From: Tidjanibacter sp. | GTDB lineage: Bacteria; Bacteroidota; Bacteroidia; Bacteroidales; Rikenellaceae | Assembly (NCBI GenBank): GCA_017630115.1 | Contig: JAGBVY010000048.1 | Coordinates: 1-6,803, forward strand | Reading direction: 5' to 3' | DNA length: 6,803 bases | In this document: positions 1-6,718 of the stretch, piece by piece | Numbering within the stretch: position 1 is the stretch's first letter | Layout of the letters: every line of letters begins with the position of its first letter | The notes under the pieces: generated by a model | The model's input: only the letters and a program-made list of their open reading frames with translations | What the model was told of the DNA's origin: nothing | Databases searched by the model: none | Translations under genes and position numbers: made by a program

Positions 1-603
1 CTCACCGATAATCTCGATATTCTCAGGGTTAAGGCCACTGATAATCTGGTCGATAGAGGTGATTTTGCCAACCTCCTCAATTATGTTTTTGTCGTGGGGA
101 GCAATCACCTGCGAACCATCCTCCCAGTAGGCCTTGTAGCCATTGTATTCGCGAGGGTTGTGGGATGCGGTAACCATAACACCGCTCTTACAACCCAACT
201 CACGGATAGCAAAGCTAAGCTCAGGGGTGGGGCGGAGCGACTCAAACAAATATACCTTGAAGCCGTTTGACGCGAAAATGTCGGCGGTGCGCTCGGCAAA
301 CTCGCGGCTGAAATTGCGGCAGTCGTGACTTACAGCCACTTTTATCTGCTCGCCAGCAAAACACTTTTTCAGATAGTTGGCCAGACCCTGTGTGGCCATA
401 CCTACTGTATATACGTTCATACGATTGGTGCCCACGCCGAGGATGCCCCTCAGACCACCAGTACCAAATTCGAGGTCCTGATAGAAGCTTTCGGATAGCT
501 CCTTGGGGTCGTGCTCCATCAGATGCCTTATCTGCTGTTTGGTTTTTTCGTCGTAATTTCCATCGAGCCATTTCTGTGCTCTGTCAAGAATGTACTGTTC
601 CAT
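1..603 (-). CDS. Phosphoglucomutase/phosphomannomutase (alpha-D-phosphohexomutase family), N-terminal part
   Basis: This partial gene reads leftwards from an ATG at 603-601 and stays open to base 1, giving 201 residues; the stop lies outside the window. The enzyme family interconverts hexose 1- and 6-phosphates in the cytoplasm through a phosphoserine, feeding glycolysis, glycogen and sugar-nucleotide synthesis. Two family signatures are visible. FGTGGLRG at residues 46-53 is the N-terminal substrate and phosphate loop. TASHNP at 145-150 carries the catalytic Ser147 that holds the phosphate. The leader before the first motif (WLDGNYDEKT at 12-21) resembles the long phosphoglucomutase type (B. 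subtilis PgcA or eukaryotic PGM2, about 580 residues), so roughly two thirds of the protein should be missing. Whether glucose or mannose phosphate is preferred cannot be told from this half. The gene is divergent from dnaA. Confidence 0.93.
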   Translation of the reverse strand, partial: MEQYILDRAQKWLDGNYDEKTKQQIRHLMEHDPKELSESFYQDLEFGTGGLRGILGVGTNRMNVYTVGMATQGLANYLKKCFAGEQIKVAVSHDCRNFSREFAERTADIFASNGFKVYLFESLRPTPELSFAIRELGCKSGVMVTASHNPREYNGYKAYWEDGSQVIAPHDKNIIEEVGKITSIDQIISGLNPENIEIIGE

Positions 604-671
604 AATTGTTTAAGGTTTATTATAAGTTTTATTTATATTCTTTCCTTTTGGCAATCTAAAATTCCAATATG

Positions 672-679
672 CAAATATA
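672..679 (-). promoter_or_regulatory. Putative -7 promoter element for the phosphohexomutase gene
   Basis: On the minus strand 679-672 reads TATATTTG, an exact match to the Bacteroidota sigma-ABfr -7 consensus TAnnTTTG. It would place transcription initiation near 665, leaving an untranslated leader of about 60 nt before the ATG at 603. The -33 TTG partner is poor: a TTG occurs at 695-693, only 13 nt upstream, whereas 17-23 nt is usual. The -7 match is seen directly; promoter function is inferred from its place in a divergent, AT-rich spacer. Confidence 0.45.
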
Positions 680-741
680 CTATTTTTTCCGTCAATTCTC
701 TATATCAGCGTGTTAAATTGTTACCAAAAAAACACTGAAAT

Positions 742-813
742 TTATGCATAGCAATTAACTTTAATTATGCAATAGAAAAACATATTTTTTTTAACAATTT
801 TATGCACAATTTT
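742..813 (+). promoter_or_regulatory. TTATGCA repeat cluster with one consensus DnaA box upstream of dnaA
   Basis: The heptamer TTATGCA occurs three times in the same orientation, at 742-748, 765-771 and 800-806. The third copy extends to TTATGCACA (800-808), which fits the DnaA-box consensus TTATNCACA without a mismatch. The first copy extends to TTATGCATA (one mismatch) and the second to TTATGCAAT (two). The perfect box straddles a tandem pair of ACAATTTT octamers at 794-801 and 806-813. The whole 604-846 spacer is only about 23 % GC, and a T-run lies at 785-792. This suits DnaA binding for autoregulation of dnaA, or a replication origin with an unwinding region. One perfect box is too few to prove either. 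Confidence 0.45.
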
Positions 814-846
814 GTAGTCGAAATCAAATGTTACCCAATTCTATAA

Positions 847-2268
847 ATGATAGCGAACACGACAACATACAACGACGTATGGCAAAACTGCTTGGCTCAA
901 ATCAGAGAGCAAACCTCTGAGGAAGAGTTTGTTAAGTGGTTTGAACCTATCGTGCCGCTGGGCTACGACGGCAAGACTTTGCGTCTTCGTCTGCCCAGTG
1001 AGAATTGCGTGTTCCACATTGAGCGCAACTATATCTCATCTTTGCGCCCAATCATCTATCAGCACTTCGGTAGCAACACCTCGTTGCGTTATTCGGTCCC
1101 TTCGCCAGAGCAGAACGCTGCTGAGCAGCAGAGGGCTGCCGAGGTTGCAACCAAACAGATGGGTAAGGTTGTTGCACAGGGCGACACGACAAAGATAAAA
1201 AATCCTTTTGTTATTCCCGGCATAAAGAAGCTGGAAATTCCTTCGCAGCTGAATCCAAACTACACTTTCGACACCTTTATTGAGGGTGATTGCAACCGTT
1301 TGGTCAGGAGTGTTGGTATGGCTGTGGCTCTCGAACCGGGCAAAACCGCCTACAATCCGCTCTATATTTTTGGCGATTCGGGCTTGGGTAAGACTCATCT
1401 CGCACAGGCAATTGGTATGGAGATTAAGCAGCGCCATCCCGAGTTGCAGGTGCTCTATGTGTCGATGAATAAGTTTCAGGCGCAATACACCACTGCTGTA
1501 ATCAATAAGGAGCCCAACGACTTTATCAACTTCTACCAAATGGTTGATGTGTTGATTATAGACGATATTCAGGAGCTTTCGGGCAATAAGGGTAGTACGC
1601 AAAATGCTTTCTTCAACATTTTCAACCACCTTCACCTGACCGGCAAGCAACTTATTCTAACCTCTGACAAACGCCCCTCGGAGCTAAGTGACATCAGCGA
1701 GCGTCTTCTAACCCGTTTCAAATGGGGTTTGGCTGCTGAACTTACTCAGCCCGACTACGACACCAAGGTAAAAATTATCCACGACAAGGCTCGCAAACTA
1801 AATGCCGAACTCCCCGAAGAGGTTGTGACCTACTTTGCTGAGAATATCAACGGCAATATACGCGAGATTGAGGGCGCTCTGTCGGCATTGGTGGCAAACG
1901 CCAACTTCTTAGGCCGTAAGATTACAATCACTCTGGCCAAAGAGGTGCTTAAAATGTATGTCAAAATCAGCCCTCAGGAGATCTCTATCGAGCATATCCG
2001 CAAGATTGTCTGCGAGTATCTCAATATCGACGAGGCTGTATTCGATTCACCCAAGCGTACGCGCGAGATTGCTCAGGCACGTCAGATTGCCATGTATTTG
2101 TGTAAGCAACATACTAAGTCGCCACTCTCGGCTATTGGTGCGGCCATTGGTGGCAAGAACCACGCCACAGTGCTTCACGCCTGCAAAGCTGTGACCAATC
2201 TTATGGAGACCGACAAGTCGTTCCTCCAACTCGTAGAGGAGATTGACCGTATGGTCTTGGCTAAGTAG
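847..2268 (+). CDS. dnaA: Chromosomal replication initiator protein DnaA
   Basis: DnaA binds origin boxes as an ATP-dependent filament, opens oriC and recruits the helicase; it also acts as a transcription regulator. The 473 residues match the usual length. Domain I covers about 1-80 (YNDVWQNCLAQI near the start), and a short, poorly conserved linker follows to about 135. The AAA+ domain carries Walker A GDSGLGKTH (176-184), Walker B VLIIDD (235-240), sensor 1 TSD (272-274), the arginine finger in RFKWGL (Arg290) and sensor 2 in GNIREIEGAL (Arg339). Domain IV ends with the DnaA-box recognition loop GGKNHATVLHAC (435-446); here Asn438 replaces the Asp of E. coli DHTT. The start is fixed by an in-frame TAA at 844-846 directly before the ATG. 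dnaN does not follow; the gene stands alone, ended by a strong terminator. Confidence 0.98.
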   Translation: MIANTTTYNDVWQNCLAQIREQTSEEEFVKWFEPIVPLGYDGKTLRLRLPSENCVFHIERNYISSLRPIIYQHFGSNTSLRYSVPSPEQNAAEQQRAAEVATKQMGKVVAQGDTTKIKNPFVIPGIKKLEIPSQLNPNYTFDTFIEGDCNRLVRSVGMAVALEPGKTAYNPLYIFGDSGLGKTHLAQAIGMEIKQRHPELQVLYVSMNKFQAQYTTAVINKEPNDFINFYQMVDVLIIDDIQELSGNKGSTQNAFFNIFNHLHLTGKQLILTSDKRPSELSDISERLLTRFKWGLAAELTQPDYDTKVKIIHDKARKLNAELPEEVVTYFAENINGNIREIEGALSALVANANFLGRKITITLAKEVLKMYVKISPQEISIEHIRKIVCEYLNIDEAVFDSPKRTREIAQARQIAMYLCKQHTKSPLSAIGAAIGGKNHATVLHACKAVTNLMETDKSFLQLVEEIDRMVLAK

Positions 2269-2287
2269 AATTAGGATTTTTTAACAT

Positions 2288-2325
2288 AAAAACACAATTA
2301 TCTTTTTGGGTAATTGTGTTTTTTT
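2288..2325 (+). terminator. Intrinsic terminator of dnaA
   Basis: A perfect 13-bp inverted repeat, AAAAACACAATTA (2288-2300) and TAATTGTGTTTTT (2311-2323), encloses a 10-nt loop. The right arm runs into T2325, giving seven consecutive Ts from 2319. It starts 20 bp after the dnaA stop. Weaker complementarity (ACAT at 2284-2287 with ATGT at 2326-2329) continues outside the T-run. The A-run on the left arm means the hairpin could also work on the opposite strand, but no gene converges on it here. It separates dnaA from bcp. Confidence 0.85.
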
Positions 2326-2376
2326 ATGTAATTTTACGATGGCAAATATGTCTAATTGATAAACAAACCATTGAAT

Positions 2377-2877
2377 ATGCTGAAACTTGGCGAAAAGGCT
2401 CCTGTGTGGGAGGGCATAACACACGAAGGTGTAAGTGTGAAATCAACTGATTTCGAGGGTCGAAAACTTATCCTCTACTTCTATCCCAAAGACAATACGT
2501 CGGGTTGCACATTGGAGGCAAAGAGTATGCGCGATGGCAAAGAGGCACTTGCCGCAATGGGTTTTGAGATTGTGGGTGTAAGCCCAGACAGCGTAAAGTC
2601 GCACCAGAATTTTTGTGCCAAGCACGAACTGAACTTTACACTCATAGCCGACACTGACAAGAGTATTGCCGAAGCGTTCGGAGTGTGGCGTGAAAAGAGT
2701 ATGTGTGGACGTAAGTATATGGGCATTGTGCGCACAACCTTCATCATCGACGAGCGAGGCCACATCCTCCACATCTTCGACAAGGTGAAAACCGCCGACC
2801 ACTGGCAGCAGATTGCTGGGTGGGCCGAGCAGACCCTGACTAAGGACGAGTTATTTCGCCTTTACGAGGTCAAATAA
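2377..2877 (+). CDS. bcp: Thioredoxin-dependent thiol peroxidase, Bcp/PrxQ-type peroxiredoxin
   Basis: Bcp/PrxQ proteins reduce hydrogen peroxide and organic peroxides in the cytoplasm and are recycled by thioredoxin. With the ATG at 2377 the product has 166 residues, normal for the family; it begins MLKLGEKAPVWEG, the usual Bcp start. A TTG at 2356 would add seven residues but is less likely. The thioredoxin-like fold shows YFYPKDNTSGCT (34-45) with peroxidatic Cys44 and Thr41, and a conserved Arg119 in VRTTFIID. The position five residues after Cys44, Cys in E. coli Bcp, is Lys49 here. Cys80 in NFCAKHELNF lies 36 residues after Cys44, as in the PrxQ subgroup that resolves through this helix; Cys110 is a third candidate. 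recA follows after 36 bp, so co-transcription is likely. From memory, bcp and recA are also linked in Bacteroides fragilis. Confidence 0.95.
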   Translation: MLKLGEKAPVWEGITHEGVSVKSTDFEGRKLILYFYPKDNTSGCTLEAKSMRDGKEALAAMGFEIVGVSPDSVKSHQNFCAKHELNFTLIADTDKSIAEAFGVWREKSMCGRKYMGIVRTTFIIDERGHILHIFDKVKTADHWQQIAGWAEQTLTKDELFRLYEVK

Positions 2878-2913
2878 ATGGCAAAATAATTAGAATATAA
2901 AATAGATAGTATT

Positions 2914-3930
2914 ATGGCAGAAAAAGCAACGGTTGATCCAGACAAACAGAAAGTATTGAGCGCTGTGTTGGATAAAATCGAGAAGGATTTTGGTAAAGGC
3001 TCAATTATGCGTATGAATAGCGAAAGCATTGAGCAGGTGGCAGTTATCCCCACCGGTTCGATTACCCTCGACCATGCACTCGGAGTAGGTGGCTACCCCA
3101 AAGGACGTGTGATTGAGATCTACGGCCCCGAGTCGTCGGGTAAAACAACGCTGGCTATTCACGCCATTGCCGAGGCGCAGAAGAGTGGCGGTATTGCCGC
3201 TTTCATCGACGCCGAGCACGCTTTCGACAGCTTCTATGCTGCCAAACTCGGTGTTGATATCGACAACTTGTTGGTGTCGCAGCCCGATAGCGGCGAGCAG
3301 GCATTGGAGATTGCCGAGACGCTCATCCGTTCGAGCGCCATCGATATTATTGTAATCGACTCCGTGGCAGCGCTTACGCCCAAGGCCGAAATTGAGGGCG
3401 AGATGGGCGACTCGAAGATGGGCTTGCAGGCAAGGCTTATGTCACAGGCGCTCAGAAAACTAACTGCCGCCATTAGCAAAACCAAGACCGTCTGCATCTT
3501 CATCAACCAGTTGCGTGACAAAATCGGTGTTGTCTATGGCAACCCCGAAACCACTACCGGTGGTAACGCACTGAAATTCTACGCCAGTGTGCGTATTGAC
3601 ATTCGCAAGACCTCGGTTATTAAAGATGGCGACGAGCAACTGGGTACTCGCACCAAAGTTAAGGTGGTTAAGAATAAGGTTGCGCCTCCTTTCCGCAAGG
3701 CGGAGTTTGACATTATGTATGGCGAGGGCATCTCGAAAATTGGTGAGATTCTCGACTTGGGTGTCGATTTCGGCGTAATCAAGAAGAGCGGCTCGTGGTA
3801 CTCCTACAACGACAATAAGTTGGCGCAGGGTAGGGATGCAACCAAACTACTCCTCCAAACCAATGAGGCTCTGGCTGCCGAGATTGAGGAGAAGGTGCGC
3901 TTGGCTCTGAAAGAGTCGAAGAACAACTAA
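2914..3930 (+). CDS. recA: Recombinase RecA
   Basis: RecA forms ATP-dependent filaments on single-stranded DNA, drives homologous pairing and strand exchange, and in many bacteria triggers LexA self-cleavage. The 338 residues contain Walker A GPESSGKTT (71-79), catalytic Glu101 in DAEHAF, Walker B IIVIDS (145-150), the L1 region EGEMGDSKMGLQARLMSQ (161-178), and the L2 region from INQLRDKIGV (197-206) through GNPETTTGGNALKF (209-222). The C-terminal domain continues to IGEILDLGVDFGVIKKSGSWYSY (276-298). The end is short: it stops at KESKNN and lacks the long acidic tail of E. coli RecA, which restrains DNA binding there. The start is supported by an in-frame TAA at 2887-2889 with no other ATG between. 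I see no E. coli-type (CTGT-N8-ACAG) or Gram-positive-type SOS box in the 36-bp upstream gap, and transcription probably comes from bcp. Confidence 0.98.
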   Translation: MAEKATVDPDKQKVLSAVLDKIEKDFGKGSIMRMNSESIEQVAVIPTGSITLDHALGVGGYPKGRVIEIYGPESSGKTTLAIHAIAEAQKSGGIAAFIDAEHAFDSFYAAKLGVDIDNLLVSQPDSGEQALEIAETLIRSSAIDIIVIDSVAALTPKAEIEGEMGDSKMGLQARLMSQALRKLTAAISKTKTVCIFINQLRDKIGVVYGNPETTTGGNALKFYASVRIDIRKTSVIKDGDEQLGTRTKVKVVKNKVAPPFRKAEFDIMYGEGISKIGEILDLGVDFGVIKKSGSWYSYNDNKLAQGRDATKLLLQTNEALAAEIEEKVRLALKESKNN

Positions 3931-3939
3931 TCGAAATGT

Positions 3940-3979
3940 GGGTTGGTTGCCCACGCTAGGTAACGTGGGTAACCGACTT
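3940..3979 (+). other. Strong RNA hairpin after recA, without a U-tract
   Basis: GGTTGCCCACG (3945-3955) pairs with CGTGGGTAACC (3964-3974) over 11 positions with a single G.U, around an 8-nt loop (3956-3963). Further pairs, several of them G.U, can extend the stem to 3940-3979. It begins 9 bp after the recA stop. The sequence after it is C-rich (CTTCCCC) rather than T-rich, so it is not a standard intrinsic terminator. It could stabilise the 3' end of the bcp-recA message, act as an attenuator before rel, or belong to a dispersed repeat. Confidence 0.6.
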
Positions 3980-3997
3980 CCCCATAAGCCACTGCGG

Positions 3998-4017
3998 CGC
4001 ATATGCGACCTTAGGTC
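3998..4017. repeat. Two adjacent palindromes in the recA-rel spacer
   Basis: CGCATATGCG (3998-4007) is a perfect 10-bp palindrome. It shares its last G with GACCTTAGGTC (4007-4017), 5-bp arms around one central base. Both lie just downstream of the larger hairpin at 3940-3979. The stretch 3938-4020 is about 58 % GC, against about 23 % in the spacer before dnaA. Protein-binding sites or part of a repeat unit are both possible; neither is shown. Confidence 0.45.
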
Positions 4018-4059
4018 ACTGACAATCAATCTTTTTCTTTACTCAAACACCATCATACT

Positions 4060-6252
4060 ATGGCCGGATACACAGCAGAAGACGAACAGATTATCGGTCA
4101 GCAATTCAATGATCTCCTTACCTCCTGCAATAAGATTTGCCATTCGGAGGCCGATTGGGAAATGATAAAAAAAGCCTTCTTCCTTGCAAAGGAGGCGCAT
4201 AAGGGTGTGCGCCGTCGCTCAGGCGAACCCTACATTCTGCATCCGATTGCTGTGGCCAGAATTGTTGTGTGCGAGGAGGGGTTGGGTGTGAAATCCACTT
4301 GCGCGGCTCTGCTCCACGATGTGGTGGAGGATACGAGCTACACGGTGGAAGATATTGAGAATCTGTTTGGCCCCAAGGTGGCCTCAATGGTTGATGGACT
4401 CACCAAGGTGGCTGCGGCTCTGAATGAGGATGTGTCGGCTCAGGCTGAGACGTTTAGGAAAATTTTGCTAACGCTCTCAGATGACATCAGGGTAATTATC
4501 ATAAAAATTGCCGACCGCCTTCACAATATGCGTACGCTTGGCTCAATGCCTCGTCACAAACAGATAAAAATCACGAGCGAAACGATGTATCTGTTTGCTC
4601 CTCTGGCATATAGGCTTGGTCTTTATGCAATCAAAACCGAGTTGGAGGACCTTTCGCTCAAATATATGTACCCCGAGGAGTATGCCACCATTCAGGCCAA
4701 AATGGAGGCTACGGCAACCGAGCGCAATGAGTTTATTGAGCGATTCATTCAGCCAATTAAGGAAAAATTGTCGCAAGCAGGTATCGACTTTACCATATCT
4801 GGCAGGGTGAAGACTGTCTATTCTATATGGTCGAAGATGCAACGCAAGCAGATTCCTTTTGAGGAAATATACGACCTCTTCGCCATCCGCATTATCTTTA
4901 AGCCCAATGAATTAACGCCTGAAAAGGCGCAATGTTGGCACATTTATTCACTCCTCACGGATATTTATACTCCTAAGCCCGACAGGATACGCGATTGGGT
5001 GAGCTTCCCGAAGGCCAATGGCTACGAGGCTCTCCACGCCACGTTTATGCGTCCCGACGGTATTTGGGCCGAGGTGCAGATTCGCTCGGAGCGTATGGAT
5101 GAGATTGCCGAGAGGGGTTTTGCCGCCCACTGGAAATATAAGCAGGAGCACGATACTGAGGATGAATTTGACAAGTGGCTGAAAGATGTGCGCCACGCAA
5201 TGAGTCAGCCAACCGGCAACGCTGCCGACTTCTTAGAGAACGTCAAGATGACGCTCTATATGACTGAGATGGTGATTTTCACCCCCAAGGGCGAGGCTCG
5301 CAAGTTTCCTGTGGGAGCAACGGCCCTCGACTTTGCCTACGACATCCACACCAACGTGGGAAACACTGCCATCGGCGCAAAAATCAACCACAAGATAGAG
5401 TCGATTTACACCAAACTCAATAGTGGCGATCAGGTGCAAATTCTCACTGCTGAGACTGCTCACCCAACAATTGAGTGGCTCGACCACGTTGCTACAATGA
5501 AGGCCAAGCAGTCAATCATTACCTATCTTAAACGTGTGAGACAAAACAATATAGAGCGAGGTATCTCTATTTTTGACAATCGTATGCGTGAGTTTGGCAT
5601 CACTCCAAGCGCCCGTCTGTTCCGCAAGTTGCTACCAGCCTACGACTGTACCAATAAGGATGAGTTTTATAGCAAGCTCGGCTCGGAGATTATCAACCTT
5701 AGCGACATCGACTCTATCCTGCGACAGAACTCCAAAAACAAAGTGCTCAAATTTTGGACTTTTGATTTTGCAAGCGGTAGTAAGTCGAAAGATGTGATTG
5801 TCAAGAGTAGCAGGGACGTGGAGAGCATCGGCGAGCAGAAGTTTGTTCCGGCTGAGTGTTGCAACCCAATCCCCGGCGATAACATCACTGGCTACCGTGA
5901 CCCAATTACGGGCGACATCATCGTGCATAAGACCGATTGCGAGGAGCTGATTAGGCTTGCGGCTCAAAAAGGCGAAAACCTGGTAGGCAACATTAAGTGG
6001 GCCACCTATAAAGCAGAGTCCTATCTTTCGGAGATTCGCCTCAGGGGACTCGATAGGGTGGGCGTGCTTCGCGATTTGGCTCAGGTCATCACCGTGGAAC
6101 TTGATATAAATATACGCGAATTGAAGATTCAGAGCCACGACGGAATTTTTGAGGGCAAAATAAGTATTTATGTTCCCGACACAGAGAGCCTATATTCGCT
6201 TATGGATAAAGTTGGTAAGATTAAAGGAATTGATAAGGTAGAACGTGTTTAA
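4060..6252 (+). CDS. rel: Bifunctional-type (p)ppGpp synthetase/hydrolase, RelA/SpoT family
   Basis: Long Rel enzymes make (p)ppGpp from ATP and GDP or GTP during starvation and can degrade it, setting the stringent response. All domains are visible in the 730 residues. The HD hydrolase has YILHP (His61), LLHDVVEDT (His86-Asp87) and IADRLHNMRT (Asp152), so its metal site looks intact. The synthetase has GRVKTVYSIWSKM (248-260), YDLFAIRI (271-278), RIRD (309-312), NGYEALH (Tyr322) and AEVQIR (Glu338). RIRD is basic, like the RxKD of bifunctional enzymes and unlike the acidic ExDD of synthetase-only RelA. TGS lies at about 403-465, the conserved-cysteine region at Cys600-Cys601 and His623/Cys627, and ACT from about 655 to the end. 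The start is supported by an in-frame TAG at 4012-4014 with no other ATG between. Expected to act at the ribosome; no dedicated promoter is obvious. Confidence 0.97.
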   Translation: MAGYTAEDEQIIGQQFNDLLTSCNKICHSEADWEMIKKAFFLAKEAHKGVRRRSGEPYILHPIAVARIVVCEEGLGVKSTCAALLHDVVEDTSYTVEDIENLFGPKVASMVDGLTKVAAALNEDVSAQAETFRKILLTLSDDIRVIIIKIADRLHNMRTLGSMPRHKQIKITSETMYLFAPLAYRLGLYAIKTELEDLSLKYMYPEEYATIQAKMEATATERNEFIERFIQPIKEKLSQAGIDFTISGRVKTVYSIWSKMQRKQIPFEEIYDLFAIRIIFKPNELTPEKAQCWHIYSLLTDIYTPKPDRIRDWVSFPKANGYEALHATFMRPDGIWAEVQIRSERMDEIAERGFAAHWKYKQEHDTEDEFDKWLKDVRHAMSQPTGNAADFLENVKMTLYMTEMVIFTPKGEARKFPVGATALDFAYDIHTNVGNTAIGAKINHKIESIYTKLNSGDQVQILTAETAHPTIEWLDHVATMKAKQSIITYLKRVRQNNIERGISIFDNRMREFGITPSARLFRKLLPAYDCTNKDEFYSKLGSEIINLSDIDSILRQNSKNKVLKFWTFDFASGSKSKDVIVKSSRDVESIGEQKFVPAECCNPIPGDNITGYRDPITGDIIVHKTDCEELIRLAAQKGENLVGNIKWATYKAESYLSEIRLRGLDRVGVLRDLAQVITVELDINIRELKIQSHDGIFEGKISIYVPDTESLYSLMDKVGKIKGIDKVERV

Positions 6253-6270
6253 TAATTGAAATTTAGATAT

Positions 6271-6660
6271 ATGGCAACAATTTTTAGCAAAATAGCTGCG
6301 GGCGAGATTCCCAGCTACAAGGTAGCAGAGGATGAGAACTACTACGCATTTTTAGATATTGCTCCCTTGGCTAAGGGACATACTCTGGTAATTCCCAAGC
6401 GCGAGGAGGACTACTTGTTTGACCTGTCTGACGAGGAGTTGGCTGGTATGGTGAAGTTTGCGAAGAGGGTGGCCGAAAAGCAGAAGGCCGTATTTGGTTG
6501 CAAGAAGGTTGCGATGATTGTCTTGGGTCTCGAAGTGCCTCACGCACATATTCACCTCATCCCAATGAATAGCGAATCGGATGTTGACTTCCGTAAACCA
6601 AAGCTCGAATTGACAAAAGAGGAGTTTGTGGAAATTGCCAAAAGTATTGCGATAGAGTAG
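6271..6660 (+). CDS. HIT-family nucleotide-binding protein (histidine triad)
   Basis: HIT proteins are small nucleotide hydrolases or transferases acting on the alpha-phosphate of substrates such as AMP-lysine, phosphoramidates or dinucleoside polyphosphates. The triad HAHIHLIP (91-98) is intact, with His93 as the expected nucleophile. The N-terminal MATIFSKIAAGEIPSYKV and the KGHTLVIPKR segment (35-44) are typical of the HinT-like branch. The zinc-binding Cys pair found in some members (CxxC near the start) is absent: IFSK stands where CIFCK would be. The 129 residues are of normal length. I chose the ATG at 6271, 18 bp after the rel stop; a TTG at 6256 would add five residues with no family support. 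The spacing suggests co-transcription with rel, so a link to nucleotide stress signalling is an inference from context. The substrate is unknown. Confidence 0.93.
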   Translation: MATIFSKIAAGEIPSYKVAEDENYYAFLDIAPLAKGHTLVIPKREEDYLFDLSDEELAGMVKFAKRVAEKQKAVFGCKKVAMIVLGLEVPHAHIHLIPMNSESDVDFRKPKLELTKEEFVEIAKSIAIE

Positions 6661-6684
6661 GGGAGTACCCTCGGTTTTAATTTT

Positions 6685-6718
6685 ATGGGCTATTTCTTTT
6701 AGGATAGCCCATTTTTTT
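6685..6718 (+). terminator. Intrinsic terminator after the HIT gene
   Basis: ATGGGCTAT (6685-6693) and ATAGCCCAT (6704-6712) form a perfect 9-bp stem with a 10-nt loop, directly followed by T to 6718 (seven Ts from 6712). It lies 24 bp after the HIT stop and should end the rel-HIT transcript. Confidence 0.87.

Noticed and set aside
807..814. CAATTTTG as a -7 element for dnaA
   Set aside because: It lacks the leading T of TAnnTTTG and no TTG lies at a suitable -33 distance, so I do not annotate a dnaA promoter position.
1036..1650. 204-codon open frame on the minus strand inside dnaA
   Set aside because: It lies opposite the conserved AAA+ domain of dnaA, shows no recognisable domain and is explained as an antisense shadow.
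1775..1783. TTATCCACG, a near DnaA box inside dnaA
   Set aside because: It has one mismatch, is isolated and lies in conserved coding sequence encoding IIHDK, so chance is sufficient.
2878..2889. Mini-ORF ATG GCA AAA TAA directly after the bcp stop and in frame with recA
   Set aside because: Three codons can arise by chance in AT-rich DNA; nothing supports translation or a leader-peptide role.
5632..6138. 168-codon open frame on the minus strand inside rel
   Set aside because: It overlaps conserved rel coding sequence entirely and has no recognisable motif or promoter.
6659..6671. Small inverted repeat (AGGG/CCCT) at the HIT stop codon
   Set aside because: The stem is only 4 bp and has no T-run directly after it; the stronger hairpin at 6685-6712 is the terminator.
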